Made by a program: the position numbers and the translations under genes
Part shown: positions 33,198 through 45,900 of the stretch, piece after piece
How the letters are laid out: each line of letters begins with the position of its first letter
How positions within the stretch are numbered: position 1 is the stretch's first letter
NCBI GenBank assembly: GCA_963930775.1
Contig: OZ005690.1
Location: 7,920,225-7,984,224, forward strand
Direction of reading: 5' to 3'
From: Cliona cf. orientalis
Taxonomy: Eukaryota; Porifera; Demospongiae; Clionaida; Clionaidae
Length of the DNA: 64,000 nt
The notes under the pieces: generated by a model
What the model was told of the DNA's origin: nothing
The model's input: the letters and a program-made list of their open reading frames with translations, nothing else
The model's database searches: none

Positions 33198-35265
33198 ATG
33201 ACCAGGCAAGAACTTACTGAAATTGTTCTCAGAGGAATACTGCTGGTATGATAATAATATTAAATAATAAGAGAAATGTTATAGCCTGGTAGAGCATCAT
33301 GAGCAGGAAAAAATTGTAGTCTGCCTTAATAATAATCATGTGCAGGAAAAATAATGTAGTCTTCATTAAGGAAGACTACATTATTTTTCCTGCACATGAT
33401 GCTCCGCTAACATTAATTTTCTCTTCCTACTTGTGCTTCGCATAATACAGATCCTCTCCATTGGCTCAATTGGCGCTGCTTCAGCATACTTGGGAGCCCT
33501 CTCAAACCTCTGTCAGTACATGGAGTTGACTCATCAAAAAAATCATAACACAGTGATTGGAACGTGTGAAATATTTGCATATAAATATGGAACCAACAGT
33601 GGAGGTCGGCCAGTTGGTGAGGGATCGCTCAAATTTGAGTCAAAAGGCACTGCTTATTGGGTGCTTACCCTCTCACTGGTCATGCTGATCTATGAAGTCT
33701 TAGCACTCCTGCAGCTCTACTGTAAATCTGCAATTCTAAATGCCAGGAAAGCATGCTGCAAATCCACTGCAACAGTCTTCTCCATATTTGTAAGGATATT
33801 TTTCATATAAATTAATAGGGAGATGTTTTATTATTGTGCATGTTCTTGATGTCCTCTATATACTTTGAGATATTCCTAGTGAATAACAGTATACGTTGGA
33901 TATTAAAATTAATATAGGATGACAACTGAAACTTATTAGCATAATTATTATCAGCTATCAGTCAGGCCTAGGCTGAAAAGGACTCCTAGGAGGGCTTCGG
34001 CCACGGCTGTGAATTTAGGCTGTTTGCAGTCACCTCTTAGTTGAGTCCCGCCATCTCCAATTCAGAAGTGAAGTTGCTGGAATTGAACTATGGTTCCTTA
34101 GGATATTACCACCAATCCTACACTCCCCTGCCATCAGGGCCCAGTACCTCTGTTGGTAAGAGTGTCCGACTAGATATCAGAAGATCCTGGGTTCTAGTCT
34201 CGGTTGGATCCTGAGATTTTTTTCTCCTTTCACTTATTTCACTTTTCTCTCGCTTGCCTTTCCCATTAAATACAATGTCATAATAACAGCCAACTCACTG
34301 ATAATAGACAGATTTAAACGACATGTGCAATTAATCTTCTACTATAAAAGATGATAATAATTATTATGCCACACTAGAGCTGGCCATGCAGGAATCTGAA
34401 TTTGAGGCTCTACAATCAGATATTAATTTAACCCTGTCCCTAGTCACTTCAATCTTATCAACTCACGCATGCATGGCTTTGAGGATGTGACTAGCCATAG
34501 CTAATCACCCTGGGCTGACTGGGACATGAGACCAACATAATCTATTTTGACCAGTATAGTGTTTATGGTTTGTCTGTTGTCTCATTCCTTTTCTAATTCT
34601 CATGATACTGGGACCCCACAGTTTGCCCTTATGAGATTATTTTTGATCTGACAGTGTATGCTATCATGATAATACCACAGGACACAGTATTGATGTTCAT
34701 ATTTTCCATTGGATACTTTTGTGGTGGATTGAGTGCTGCTCTACTGGCTAGTATCAAGTGGAAGAGTGTCATCAACTTTTACAATGATGTCAAGATATTT
34801 TACAGCCTTTATGGAGAAATTGCACAGCACATTGCTGGTTCCAGTATCATCCATGCTTGTGATACAGTTGCTGTAAGTCACAGTAGTTAAAAAGTTAGCT
34901 ATACGTGCGTGCACTTGAAACATAATATTCGGTCACAATAATAGCTAATAGTATGACAGTATGACAGAATGACAATTAAATTGCGCTATGCATGCTATTA
35001 TCCTTCCAACTTCTTCTGGAGGTATTATTGCTCGTATATTATGCACCATGTTAAGATATAATATCCATTCCCAGTTTGTCAATGCATTGAAAGGTTGGAG
35101 AGGCTGGGAGATAAGGCTTAGCTACTATTCACTTTGCAGGGTTTTGCTTTCTTCTCCATGTTCTTCTGCATCATCACAGTTGTATACCTCCTCGTTGCAA
35201 GGTGTGTTCTCAAGTGGCCCACTCATGGAGCTGTTTGTTATGAAGGAGAAAAGCTACCAAACTGA
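33198..35265 (+). CDS. Small four-transmembrane protein, MARVEL-like, family uncertain
   Basis: Four exons are likely: 33198-33245, 33451-33789, 34655-34872 and 35140-35265 (stop TGA at 35263). The chain shows helix 1 (ILLILSIGSIGAASAYLGAL), a roughly 50-residue loop with two Cys, helix 2 (YWVLTLSLVMLIYEVLALLQ), helix 3 around DTVLMFIFSIGYFCGGLSAA, a loop, and helix 4 (FFSMFFCIITVVYLL), then a short polar tail. This is the topology of MARVEL/synaptophysin-like membrane-traffic proteins, but no signature proves it. Exon 2 ends in phase 0 with GTAAGG, while exon 3 needs phase 1. Either a micro-exon is missed or the donor at TAC T|GTAAAT (about 33722) is used, which would shorten the loop between helices 2 and 3. 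Confidence 0.65.
33293..33412. repeat. Perfect 30-bp-arm inverted repeat in intron 1 of the four-helix gene
   Basis: The arms 33335-33364 and 33371-33400 are perfect inverses around a 6-base loop; they include GCAGGAAAAATAATGTAGTC. A third, imperfect copy of the left arm lies at 33293-33322. It is probably a tiny non-autonomous element. Confidence 0.8.
34140..34230 (+). repeat. tRNA-derived SINE-like copy
   Basis: An A-box-like CTCTGTTGGTAAGAGTGTCC is followed about 30 bases later by a B-box-like GGGTTCTAGTCTCG and the tail TCCTGAGATTTTTTT. The same tail follows the copies at 62490 and 62890. The tRNA fold is degraded, so it is not a tRNA gene. Confidence 0.6.
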
Positions 35266-35431
35266 AAGAATTTAATCTGCTTCTCTCACTAGCTATAATT
35301 ATCTGTGAAGAAAATTAATAATTGCTAATAATGTCAGAAGAAATGGAATCAAAGGTTATTGATGAAGAATATAAGTCCATGGCCACCATAATTGATTGGG
35401 TTAATAGTTTCCAGATTGGAGAAACTATAGA
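35266..35431. other. Short intergenic gap
   Basis: This is 3' flank of the four-helix gene before the pseudogene begins. No feature is recognised. Confidence 0.5.
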
Positions 35432-37800
35432 ACGTCCATTGCGCGTGCGCTAAGATAGTTTGTCGTTGATCCGAGTATTAATGCCGATGCAAGGGATTGC
35501 AGCAGTTCGTTGTGGTTATTAGTTGCTCTGCTGAAGCATGGCTGGTTGAGAGAGGTGCATGGATATTCATGATCTGCCTGAGCAGCTGTCTTTTCCCTAG
35601 TGCTATTATAGCTTGATACCGGGGACTATTATTATTCATTGGAGACCATGCATGCACTATATTGCACAAATTCATCCAGTAGAAAGGTACGTTATAATCC
35701 ATACTGTACAGGCACACAATTAATTTTTGGTCTATATAATATACAAGTATAAAAAAAACAATTGAATAAAATTGAAGGATGAAGTAGGGATGGCAGGGTC
35801 AAAAAGTACACAAACAAGATTTGTAAGGCATAAGCATCTGCTATACATCCCTTTGCTTGCTTTTCTCGTTATTATGCACCTAGCTATTAATGTTGATGTA
35901 TTTATCGAGTGTGGCATGTGGGAGACATTCTGATTCAGGTTGTTCTCTGATTGTCATGATGGTTCAGGATATTGCCTTTTGAGGGGTGCAAAAATAATGC
36001 TACTGAATCAAAACTGAAATGGAGTGGATTTATACTCGAACTAAGGCGAGTGGTTGTGGTACTCTTGACAGGGGTGGCCAAGGTGCTGAAGGTCATGGGC
36101 CAACATCTCAATATTAAAACACACGTTGGTGCCATTTCAGTACATCACCAAATATAATATTATAGTATAATAGCTAGCTAGCTAGCAATGTGTGCTGTGA
36201 TCCACCTAGCTGACTGTAACTACGTACATTAATGGGATTAATCACTGATTGTATTTCAAGCTTGAGGTAGCTATACACTTGAATCAAACCATAAGGCCAG
36301 CTGTTTCGAAGGAACACATCATTTCAACTATAATGAACGATTGAAGCTCCATTTCATACACAGTATAAGGTAAATGAACCAGTTATGAAACAGTTCCAGT
36401 TATGAAACAGTGAGTTATAAACTGACTTTTAGGTGAAACTAGATCTAATTAGCTCTTTGTTTCATAACTGGTACATGTTTCATAACTGGTTCACTTCCCT
36501 TATAGCTAAGCAGTATGATCATGGATTATGATGTGCAGGCAACATCCATTTCAGATATGAGTAGCTAGAGTACACAAATTATTAAAATTAATTTTCATGC
36601 ATAGCACAACTACTACCAGGGGCCATAAAAAATTGGTCAGGGGCCACAAACGGCCCCCAGGGCCGCATTTGGCCATTCCTGCTCTTGAGTGTGCCCAGGA
36701 AACAGAAAGAAAGAAAGAAAGAAGGAAAGAAAGAAAGAATGATAAATGGCTATTTTTTTGAACATCTGGTTCTGGCATATACATTTGAGTTGATGAATGA
36801 TCTTGGTCTTATTAGATAGATAATTTGACGTAGATTCTGATTTTGACACTTAGAAATTTCACAAAGTTCAAGATATTTATATATGGAGTATCCGTGCCAT
36901 CCCTACTTAAAGTTTAATAGTCTACCGACTCTATGATAGATTGAAACCAGTCATCGTATTGCATGGCGGAGAAAATCCTCTCAAGGTGGCACTTGTACTG
37001 ATGATACAATTGCCAAATTATGACAATCTTCTTGGATCAGGGGAGCTCGTGTGCCAAAGTGGATGCACTGGTACTGGTACAGTGGATTTAATGAGCTATC
37101 TCTGTTCTAATTAAATTTTCAGTGTAAGCGATAACTGGAGTGCTGGAGAAAGGTTCAAGTCTCTATTTTGAGGTCTCGTGAGTTTGTTGACAAAACCTGA
37201 GTTGCATCAAGATTTTTAATATTATTAAAGTACAATGTCATGTCTGCTGAAGATCTGCATGATCAGTTGCATTTAGCATAAAATTATTCTATAACTTTTG
37301 TGTAATAGCTTCCTATTGTAATCACAATTTAGCTATAATATTATATTATTTGAACTTTATTAAAACACACAGGTATGGTTTCATAATCTTTATTGGGTTG
37401 GAGTAAAGGGCAATCTGACCAGGCGAAGTGCATGATAATGGTTTGATCACCTGATCAAGTATGCTTCCTATCATCCATTTAGTAATCTGGACTGTAATTT
37501 ATGTATACAGTCCAGATGTGAGCACACAGCATGAATACCAGGTATAATATATATCAGTCACGAGTAAGAGTGCTGTATATTATAGTTATGGAAAGCTCTG
37601 ACCGTGTGATAAAATTACATTCCAGCTATTTAAATTGGCCGAGTACTTAGTTGTAGCAGCTTTGTGTTATAGTTGCTTCTCTACAGTTGAAGATGTTGAT
37701 GGAAAGCTTGTAAAGTGCAGAATTGTACAAAGCTCCTATGGAGAGCTAGTGCTCACTGAGATTGGTTCCTGCAAGTCTAAATGAATCAATTAGCTATATG
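35432..37800 (+). pseudogene. Decayed partial duplicate of the SRCR receptor gene (promoter and exons 1-4)
   Basis: Four blocks match the intact gene downstream in the same order. The promoter and exon 1 (35432-35725) match 39520-39805. Exon 2 (about 36940-37200) matches 39815-40095. Exon 3 (37370-37560) matches 40190-40380. Exon 4 (37665-37795) matches 40975-41105. The copy of the start reads ATGGCTGGTTGA, so it stops at codon 4. Several indels and lost splice signals follow. Copies of exons 5 onward were not found. Exons 1 and 2 are pushed apart by repeat DNA at 35735-36935. It arose by tandem duplication of the gene's 5' end. Confidence 0.85.
35735..36935. repeat. Composite repeat block inserted in the pseudogene
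   Basis: The block begins with an arm of the 16884-type element (CAATTGAATAAAATTGAAGG, CAAAAAGTACACAAACAAG). It includes TTTATACTCGAACTAAGGCG, as in the 4060-5335 repeat, and a GAAA microsatellite (36704-36739). It ends in sequence also found at 15477-15740 (GTCTACCGACTCTATGAT). It replaces the 50-base intron 1 of the parental gene. Confidence 0.65.
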
Positions 37801-37958
37801 TAGCTATTGACCTCCTCTCTTACCTGCATGACTAATAGTCAATAATGAATAATAATAATGCCACATGAAACTACCATTGAATTTTACACAGCAAATTCTG
37901 GAGATAGCTATGTAACATGATTATCTGCTGTACATATTAAACAGCAGATTCTATTTTA

Positions 37959-38600
37959 CAAGTATAAAAAATAATTGAATAAAATTGAAGGACAAAGTAG
38001 GTATGGCAGTGCCAAAAATTGTATAAACAAGGTTTGTAGAGATAACGTATCACATCTGGTCCACTATAAGGCCACTCCAAATCAATCATTAGTTTCTGGT
38101 CACCCGCCCGCATGATATTTTGAAAAGCCAGTTTATGAGGACTATAATGATATTCATAGAAAGATGACGTAAAATTACACGTATTGAGTCATCATAAATA
38201 TTATGATACTCTCGAGATCTCGATCTCAAGCTCATTGCCTTGCTGCACATGGTGAATCGAATACTCTTAGAGTCTAAACTTCACTGTGTCACATCAGTTC
38301 GTCATCCTGCATTCTGTTGACCTGCCAGTGTACATGTACTTCAACAGCTCATATATAGCTGATCTGACAGGCTGTTGTTTGCACTCGAGGTTTGCTGACC
38401 ATGCATTTGTGGTATAATTTAAGTACTTCCTCTTCCTGTCTTAATTCAATTAGTCATAGTCCCATAGTCCTAACCACCCGCCCGCCCGCATGTACCTGAG
38501 ACAACTGGTGTGACCAGAAACTAATGATTGACTTGGAGTGGCCTAATAATATATAGCTACATCCATGCGCTTGCTTTTCTCGATAATTGACATCATACAC
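37959..38600. repeat. 16884-type repeat arm split by another element
   Basis: The arm sequence ACAAGTATAAAAAATAATTG to TGGTCCACTAT is cut at about 38078 and resumes after 38545 with TACATCCATGCGCTTGC. The element at 38079-38545 is therefore nested inside it and younger. Confidence 0.65.
38079..38545. mobile_element. AGGCCACTCC-type element, 467 bp, nested
   Basis: The left end AAGGCCACTCCAAATCAATC pairs with the inverse of the right end, TAGGCCACTCCAAGTCAATC. The match continues as ATTAGTTTCTGGTCAC. CCCGCCCGC blocks lie inside both ends. It belongs to the same family as 17842-18069. Confidence 0.8.
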
Positions 38601-38800
38601 TCCTGATTCAGTATGTAAAGTGTCGCTATAATATTATTAATATTATTAATTTTTGATATTGATCCATGTAGTGAACTACCGGTAGCTATCCCGCAGCTAT
38701 TTTCAAACCCAAAACCCTATATATATATACCAAACCCAAACCCCGCCCCTTCACGTGACCAATCAGAAGCGACCTTTGAAATGAGCTGCGGTATTATAGG

Positions 38801-39249
38801 TACCGTAGATATAGCGGGAAATTTTCGTTGGTGCTAATTTTCGTATGATTGACCAAAATACCCTTAGAATAAATTTTCGTATTTCGTATGCTTGCTGTGT
38901 GAGATTGTGCGCATGCGCAGTTGCTAGCGAACGCACTATACGGTAACGCTAGCATCACTGGCTTCCCCTTGATCGTAGCGGGGCTAATCGATGTCCACTG
39001 GGATCAGGAAGGTCACTCCGTTTCGACGCCTTGGAAAAGAACCGATAAAGATACATTGTTCAGTGAGCTAGCTTTGCATTTAGCATCCGCCGACCGCATG
39101 TGGCCGTGGTAGGCCTATAGGTCAAAGGTCACGCACGTAAGACAAGCTTCACACGTTCAAAATTTTCGCAGTTTTTATTTCGTATAAGGGATGGAGCATA
39201 CGAAATATACGAAAATTAGCACCATACGAAAATTTCCCGCTATACGGTA
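38801..39249. mobile_element. TACCGTA-type MITE, 449 bp, upstream of the receptor gene
   Basis: The left end TACCGTAGATATAGCGGGAA and the inverse of the right end, TACCGTATAGCGGGAA, share the block AAATTTTCG and then TGCTAATTTTCGTA. The interior carries an exact NRF-1-like palindrome GCGCATGCGC at 38909-38918. It sits about 380 bases upstream of the receptor's start codon. Confidence 0.85.
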
Positions 39250-39529
39250 GTACTTGTCTCGTCCCCAGACCCCACCCCCATAAGGACTTGGGCTGAATCC
39301 TCGGTTCTCGTTCTACCGGCAGTCAAAGCAAACCTTGTCAGCGAAATTGACGGTATATATAGCGATGTTGCATTCCTGCGATAAGTTTGTCATATAACTG
39401 AGCCAAAGCTACGATCTCATTGGCGCGTGGAAATTCCTCAGCACAGGCCCCGGATTCTGCCCAAGTTCACCAGACCCTTTTCCTCCTCGAGGGTGGGGAC
39501 TGGGGACGAGACTACCTTTCCGAACGATT

Positions 39530-39585
39530 GCGCATGCGCTAAGATAATTCGTAATCTGACCTTTGACCAGAGTGTGATATAAAAA
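39530..39585 (+). promoter_or_regulatory. Core promoter of the SRCR receptor gene
   Basis: An exact NRF-1-like palindrome GCGCATGCGC (39530-39539) is followed by TATAAAAA (39578-39585), about 50 bases before the ATG at 39634. In the pseudogene the first motif has become GCGCGTGCGC (35441-35450) and the TATA box is absent. Factor binding is inferred from motif only. Confidence 0.55.
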
Positions 39586-39633
39586 GCTCGGATTGCAGCA
39601 GTTCATTGCGATTGTCAGTTACTCTGGTGAAGC

Positions 39634-42600
39634 ATGGCTGGTCGAAGGAGGTGGATATTCATGATCTGCATGAGCAGCTGTCTTTTCCCTAGTGCTGTTG
39701 TAGCTTCATACCGAGGAGGCGCTATTCACTGGAGACCACTAAATCGCACAAATTCACCCAATGGAACGGTATGTTACAATCCATACTTTACAGGTACACA
39801 ATTAATTTTGGTATGTACAGGTTGAAATCAGTCATCGTATTGCATGGCGGAGAAACTCCTCTCAAGGTGGCACTTGTAGTGATGATACAATTGCCAATGA
39901 CGATCTTCTTGGATCAGGGGAGCTCATGTGCAGAAGTGGATGCAGTGGTACAGTGGGTTCAATGAGCTATCTCTGTACTGATTTTAGTGTAACCGATAAC
40001 TGGAGTGCTGGAGAAAGGACTTATGAACATGATTTTGGCTCAAGTCTCTATTTTGAGGCCTCGTAAGTTAGTTGACAAACAATTGCATCAAGAATTCCCT
40101 ATTAGTGCTGGACATCTATAATACTATGAAATTAAACAGTGTAATAACTGCCTATTACTATGTGTGAGCTTAACTTATTCTTGTATTGCAACACACAGGT
40201 ATGCTGATAGTGGTTTCATAACCTTCATCGGGTTGACAGTAGGTTGGGAACTAAGAGTAAAGGGCAATCTGACCAGGCGAAGTGACAATGGTTTGATCAA
40301 CACATCACCTGTATCAAGTATGCTTCCTATCATCCATTTACAGTCGGGATGTGAGCACATAATACGAATACCAGGTATAATATTATTAATGTTACAAGCA
40401 AGAGTGCTGTACGGTGGAACCTGTCTAAAGCGGTCACCATTGGGCCAAATATCTGTAGCTGCATTAGAGAGGTGGCTGCAATATGCAAAACATAGGGGGT
40501 GTGGCTTGTAGGAGAAATGAGGTTGCAAACTTAACTGTGGCTGCAATAGAGCAGTGTAGGGCACTGTAAATTGCTGGGAATGCCTGCAAACGCAATTAGC
40601 TGGTAGTCTAACAAACCCACAAATTGTACCTGGCAGCCAAGTGGGGTTTCCCTGGGGACTGTCCTACAGTGGCCACTATAATATTATATAGGCAGGCTAA
40701 TTTGTACTAGTGTAAATGCCAGGAGACCTGGCTAACTGGCCGGTATACGCAATAGGCAGGTGGCCGTCTTATCCAGGCTGCATTCCATAGTAAATGCATT
40801 GTGGCTGTTTGGGACCTACAGGATGTGGCTGTATTAAGGAGGTGACCGCCTTGTCCAGGTGACCGCTAAGGCAGGCTCCACTGCTATCGAAAACTCAGAC
40901 AGTATTAGCTACATTCCTGCTATTTAAATTGGCTGTAGATTTAGTTGCAGTAGCTTTAGTGTTATAGTTGCTGTATTTCTCTATAGTTGAAGATGTTGAC
41001 GGAGACCTTGTGAAGTGCAGAAGTGCACAAAGTTCCTATGGAGAGTGCTCGCAAGTTTGTTTGAGATTGCTTCCTGCAAGTCTAAATGAATCAACTGTAT
41101 GTAACCGTTGATCTCCCTATATAAATGCACTGTAGCTTTTCCTTCTGTTAGTGTGAACTTCATTATACATCAACTGATGGATCAGGTATTTACTCTGTGG
41201 CACTTCAGATAGAAGATTTTGCATCTGCAGCTGATACGATTCCTCTGAGTAGCATTCCATTACAGTTTGTGGCTTCTGTGTTTCCTTCGGAGTACCAGTG
41301 CACAGACAGACCTCGGTTTATTGCTCCCACCAGGCTGGATGGCTCTTGTGTCGGTGTTTCCTTCAACACTCAATGGCAAGAACAAATTGTTGTGCAAAGT
41401 TTCTCTGAGGATATTGTGTAAGTTGCTATAAATAGAAGTTATGAATCAATAATTATTGTCATAATATTATTGTCTTCAGTGTTACAGAGATTGTGACATC
41501 ATCTCCTCAGGGACTGAGAAAGTCAGTGCTATTAACTTTGTCTGATGGTGATGGCATTTCGAAGTCATATTATTATGTCAATCTCACATGGAAACCGACA
41601 GAGATCCAATATGGGCCAAACATTATGTGTTTCTCTGCACTGACTAACGTAGGGTATGGTGCACTTAAAAATTAATGTTGAGCAATGATTATATAAATTA
41701 GTACGGCCTTACATTGTTTCATATTCACTTACATATTTCGGATCTTTCAGATTGGTGGCACCTCAGAGATGCATTACACTTCTTGGAGGAGGTATAGAGG
41801 GCATACATGTAGGCCTTTCCATCATTGATAATTGTTTTAGTAGTGTGGGAGGCTGACATGTACCAATGACACATTATTCTTCTTTTCTACTTCTATCAAT
41901 AAATGTATGCATTATTCAGTGTCTGCACCTCCTTATACTTAAATAATATTGCCATAAAGTAAATAGCAGGGAAGAGCCTTAGAATAACAATATGTTGAAG
42001 AGGCTAAGGCATGCAAGTAGCTATTGTAGGACTTTTTGTATGCAGTGGAAGCTCCTGAACCACTAACAGATTCTGTGACACCTACTGGAGTATTACATTC
42101 CAACCCTCTTGATTTTTCGATTACCTTTAATCGATTTGTAAGTATTGTAATATTTTTTATAAAGACTCTTAAACTGTGTTCTTGTTTTGAAATAATGCAG
42201 TTTGTTCGGCCATCAAGGAACAGATTTATAAGAATATTTGAAGAAGGAGTAGGAGAGATATTCTCCATTAATGTTGCAAACTCAACAGATGTTGTGTATC
42301 CTACTGATGGAACGATGCTATTAAAATTTCAAGTGGATTTGGAGCTTTCACAAGGAAGTGTATACTCTGTGCTACTAGATCCCGGTATATTAATAACTAA
42401 CAGTATGTGGCAGGCAAAATAAATCTAAATTCCGTTGTTGTTATGCACACATGGTAACTGTAATTCTAGAAGGTCAATTAGGTGTGAATGTAACTCTATA
42501 TCTCTCAACTACAAATTAAATATCTTCTAACATACATACATTAAGGGTCATGACCTATGAATTGAATATCCATTCTTTTTACTTGTTGGGCTGCCTGTTT

Positions 42601-42984
42601 GTTTGAATGCTCAGATTATTATAATAAAATTTTAAAACTTTAGTTAGTCTGGCAATGCATGCCAATACTAACATAATGTTGGAGCCTGTAAGGCTGGTAA
42701 GGGCCTACTAAACGTATTGAGCCTTCATTTGTTGACATCGATCCTCAGTTCACAACCTACCTGCAAAGCTAATAGTAAATACACTATCATTAATTTTGGT
42801 ATTTGCAATCTGCGTTTATTTCGTAAGTAACTGGGTGCTCTCTTAACAATGATGCTACCAGGATTTACTTGTGTGCATTTTATTATATTTCTGGATAAAC
42901 TTGCAGGGGTTGCTGTTGGTACAGAGTACTGTAATGCTGAGTCACCAGCGATTACAGATCATTCTGTTTGGAAGTTCACTATTG
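39634..42984 (+). other. Receptor exons 1-10: signal peptide and N-terminal region
   Basis: The exons are 39634-39768, 39821-40062, 40199-40374, 40987-41096, 41152-41417, 41480-41653, 41751-41791, 42046-42137, 42201-42384 and 42907-42984. Motifs in order are [84 protein letters not shown] and [10 protein letters not shown] recognise this order as a recurring N-terminal module of large extracellular proteins in sponges, cnidarians and lancelets, but know no agreed domain name. The paired Cys and the Asn-X-Ser/Thr sites fit secretion. Confidence 0.75.
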
Positions 42985-45900
42985 GTATGCATTAATTTCT
43001 TAATTATAATATTATTATTAGTGTCCCTAATTTGGCATCTAGCCATTACTTTTGTACCACTATAACCTCTTGACCAGATGCCAAGACTAGTAGCAAACTG
43101 AGAATCATTATCTGATGCATTTACTTGCAAGCCTAAGCTGACTAATATAGCTATTGGTCTGCACACACTCTGACAGAGAGACCAGAATGTTTCACGGAGT
43201 TTGGTTTGAGTCTAACAAACAGAACTGTCACAAGGACAGGAACTCATCTTGAGCATGAAGGCAATCTCGAAATTTGCTTTGAGGGAAAATTTGTGGCCAT
43301 CTGTGATGAAAGCTGGGATGATACTCATGCTCAGATTTCATGTAATCGCTTGGGATATCCTGCACCACGTTTTCGTAAGCTATTTACATAAAAATTTTAA
43401 AATATTAAGTACAAATCTTATTTTTATAGGTGGAGAAGCTGTTCATAATTTGAAATCCACTGTCCCTATTGTCCTGGAAAGTATTGTTTGCAATGATACA
43501 GTCTCTATGTTCTCACGATGCTCGGTCCAAACTCCGCCCTCAACCTCGAGGTGTTTGAGTGACGCCACTGATAATGCAGCTGGAATTCGCTGTATCTTTG
43601 GTAATAAGAGTGCCTGCACATTTCTTGCTGTGTATATTATAGTGAATGCCGATTTGAATATCGGGTTACTATGGTTAAAGATCAGGATTTAGAGTTTTGT
43701 ATATGATGTAGCTAACACCTCCACAATGAGCCATCATTAATAATACTTCTCTTATTTCAGTTGTTTGCATTGACGGTGCTGTCAGGCTTATTGACGGTTT
43801 CGCTAGGAACAAAGGACGTGTGGAAGTGTGCCATAACAATGACTGGGGTACAGTCTGCAACAGACTGTGGGATGACGTTGATGCTGGAGTTGTCTGCAGA
43901 CAGCTTGGGTTCTCTTTCACGGGTATGGCTCAGTAATCATAATATTATCTCATGTGTTGTGTTGCACTGAGGGCAACAATGCATGCAAACGGCCATGTGA
44001 TTCTGATCTGTTTAATGTTATAGCATTGTAGTCTCTGAGTGTGCACAAAATTCCTAGAAACTTGGGACTTCGGATTCTTCAGTGAAATTGCACATACTGT
44101 ACTTAATTTAATACAATGCATGGAAAAAATTTTCAATATTATTAATTTTTGAAAAACACGTATTTTTCTGGTAAAGGTCATCAGTTGCAAGCGTTATGAG
44201 AATTCGTAAAATGCAAATTTATTGCGTTAAATTGGATCATGAGTTGTATTCGATTAATTATGGTATAGTGTTCATGTACTGAATATTCCATTGTACTACT
44301 GCTTTCTAAACTACTACATGTATTATTTACCTAAAGTTATATACGGTATGTAAGAAATTTATACTTGCATATGCGTGTATGAGCTAGCACTTAATGCACG
44401 GAGTGGGCCTTAACCTGGATGCTCATTGGAAAGATAATGAAATGGTGGGTGAGCAGTCAGTAGATTTAGGATAAATATTTGCACTAACTAGGCTAGATTG
44501 CTCATGTACATGCAGAGATGTCCCAATCAAAACTCCTAAACTTGTGAAAAATTCATTGGAGCTTGCTATCATAGCCATTAATCCAAGATGTACATACATG
44601 CATGCTTCAGTTACATCAAGGATGTAGGCGGTTCGATATACCCTTGGGTACATCATCTAAAGAGACATGATGATGTGCTACAAACGATTACTGATCCAAC
44701 TCCAATTACCGGTATGCATTGTGTAGAATTTGCTGAAAAAGATTCATTTGGGAGATATGGCGTGTGATGTCAGCACACATGGTTTGTTCAGATAGCTAGG
44801 CCATGGCGCACAGCACGAGTGGATAACATCTTCCATCTGCATATTTCAGTGATTACTCCAGTTCATGTCATGCTGGCTAGCTCAGTTCATCCCCATCTTA
44901 GCTGCTTTTCACCATCCTGCAAGCTATGATGAGCTCTGATAGTTTGCTATAATGTGCTGAGGCTTTTGCACAATAGGACTTCACATTTTAATGACTGAAT
45001 TCCTTCTGCTCACAGGTGCCCGTGCACTACGATTTCCATCATTTAGAGCAGTTCCTGCGTACTTACTTGATGGCGTAGCCTGTTTTGGACGTGAAGAAAG
45101 CATCTTCAATTGTATTCACAGTGGAATAGGTGTACATAACTGTGACAGACTTAGGGAGGCAGGAGTTGAGTGCAAAGGTAGGCTGAATGTTTGAATTGTA
45201 CTATTACTTGATGCCTATTGTTTTTATGCCATAGATTGTGTTGATGGGGAACTTCGTCTGATTGGAGGCAGTAAAACAAAATTTAATGATGGGCGGGTGG
45301 AGGTCTGTATGAATAGGATCTGGGGTACAGTGTGTGATCGCACATTTGATGTAGCTGATGCTGAAGTAGCCTGTAATCAGCTGGGACACTCTGAACTTGG
45401 TATGTTGGATGCCTAATCTACTAAAACAGTAATATCATTGTCACCTCTGTATGATTTTACAACAGTTCACGCTGAGGTTGTGGGTGATGCCTTCTTTGGT
45501 AGTGGTAGTGGACCAATATTTGACTTGGATTGCACTGCAAATGGGACATCTAATCTCTGTAGTGGTAGACCTGTGAATGGCACTTTGGGATGTACCCATG
45601 CCAATGATGCAGGCATTATTTGCAGAGGTATATGCTTTGGTATCATTATAGATGTATGTAATATTTATTATTATGATCATTTCACAGTATGTACTGATGG
45701 TGATGTCAGACTGGTTGGTGGTTCTATACATACTGAAGGACGTGTAGAGGTTTGTAGTGTAAATGAATGGGGGAAAGTTTGTTCCCGATTCTGGAAAGAT
45801 TGTGATGCTGGCGTTGTTTGCAGACAGGCTGGATTCACTAGGGAAGGTAATCAATTGTTGAAGGTTACTGGTATCGATACTCTTACTTTTGTGTACAAGA

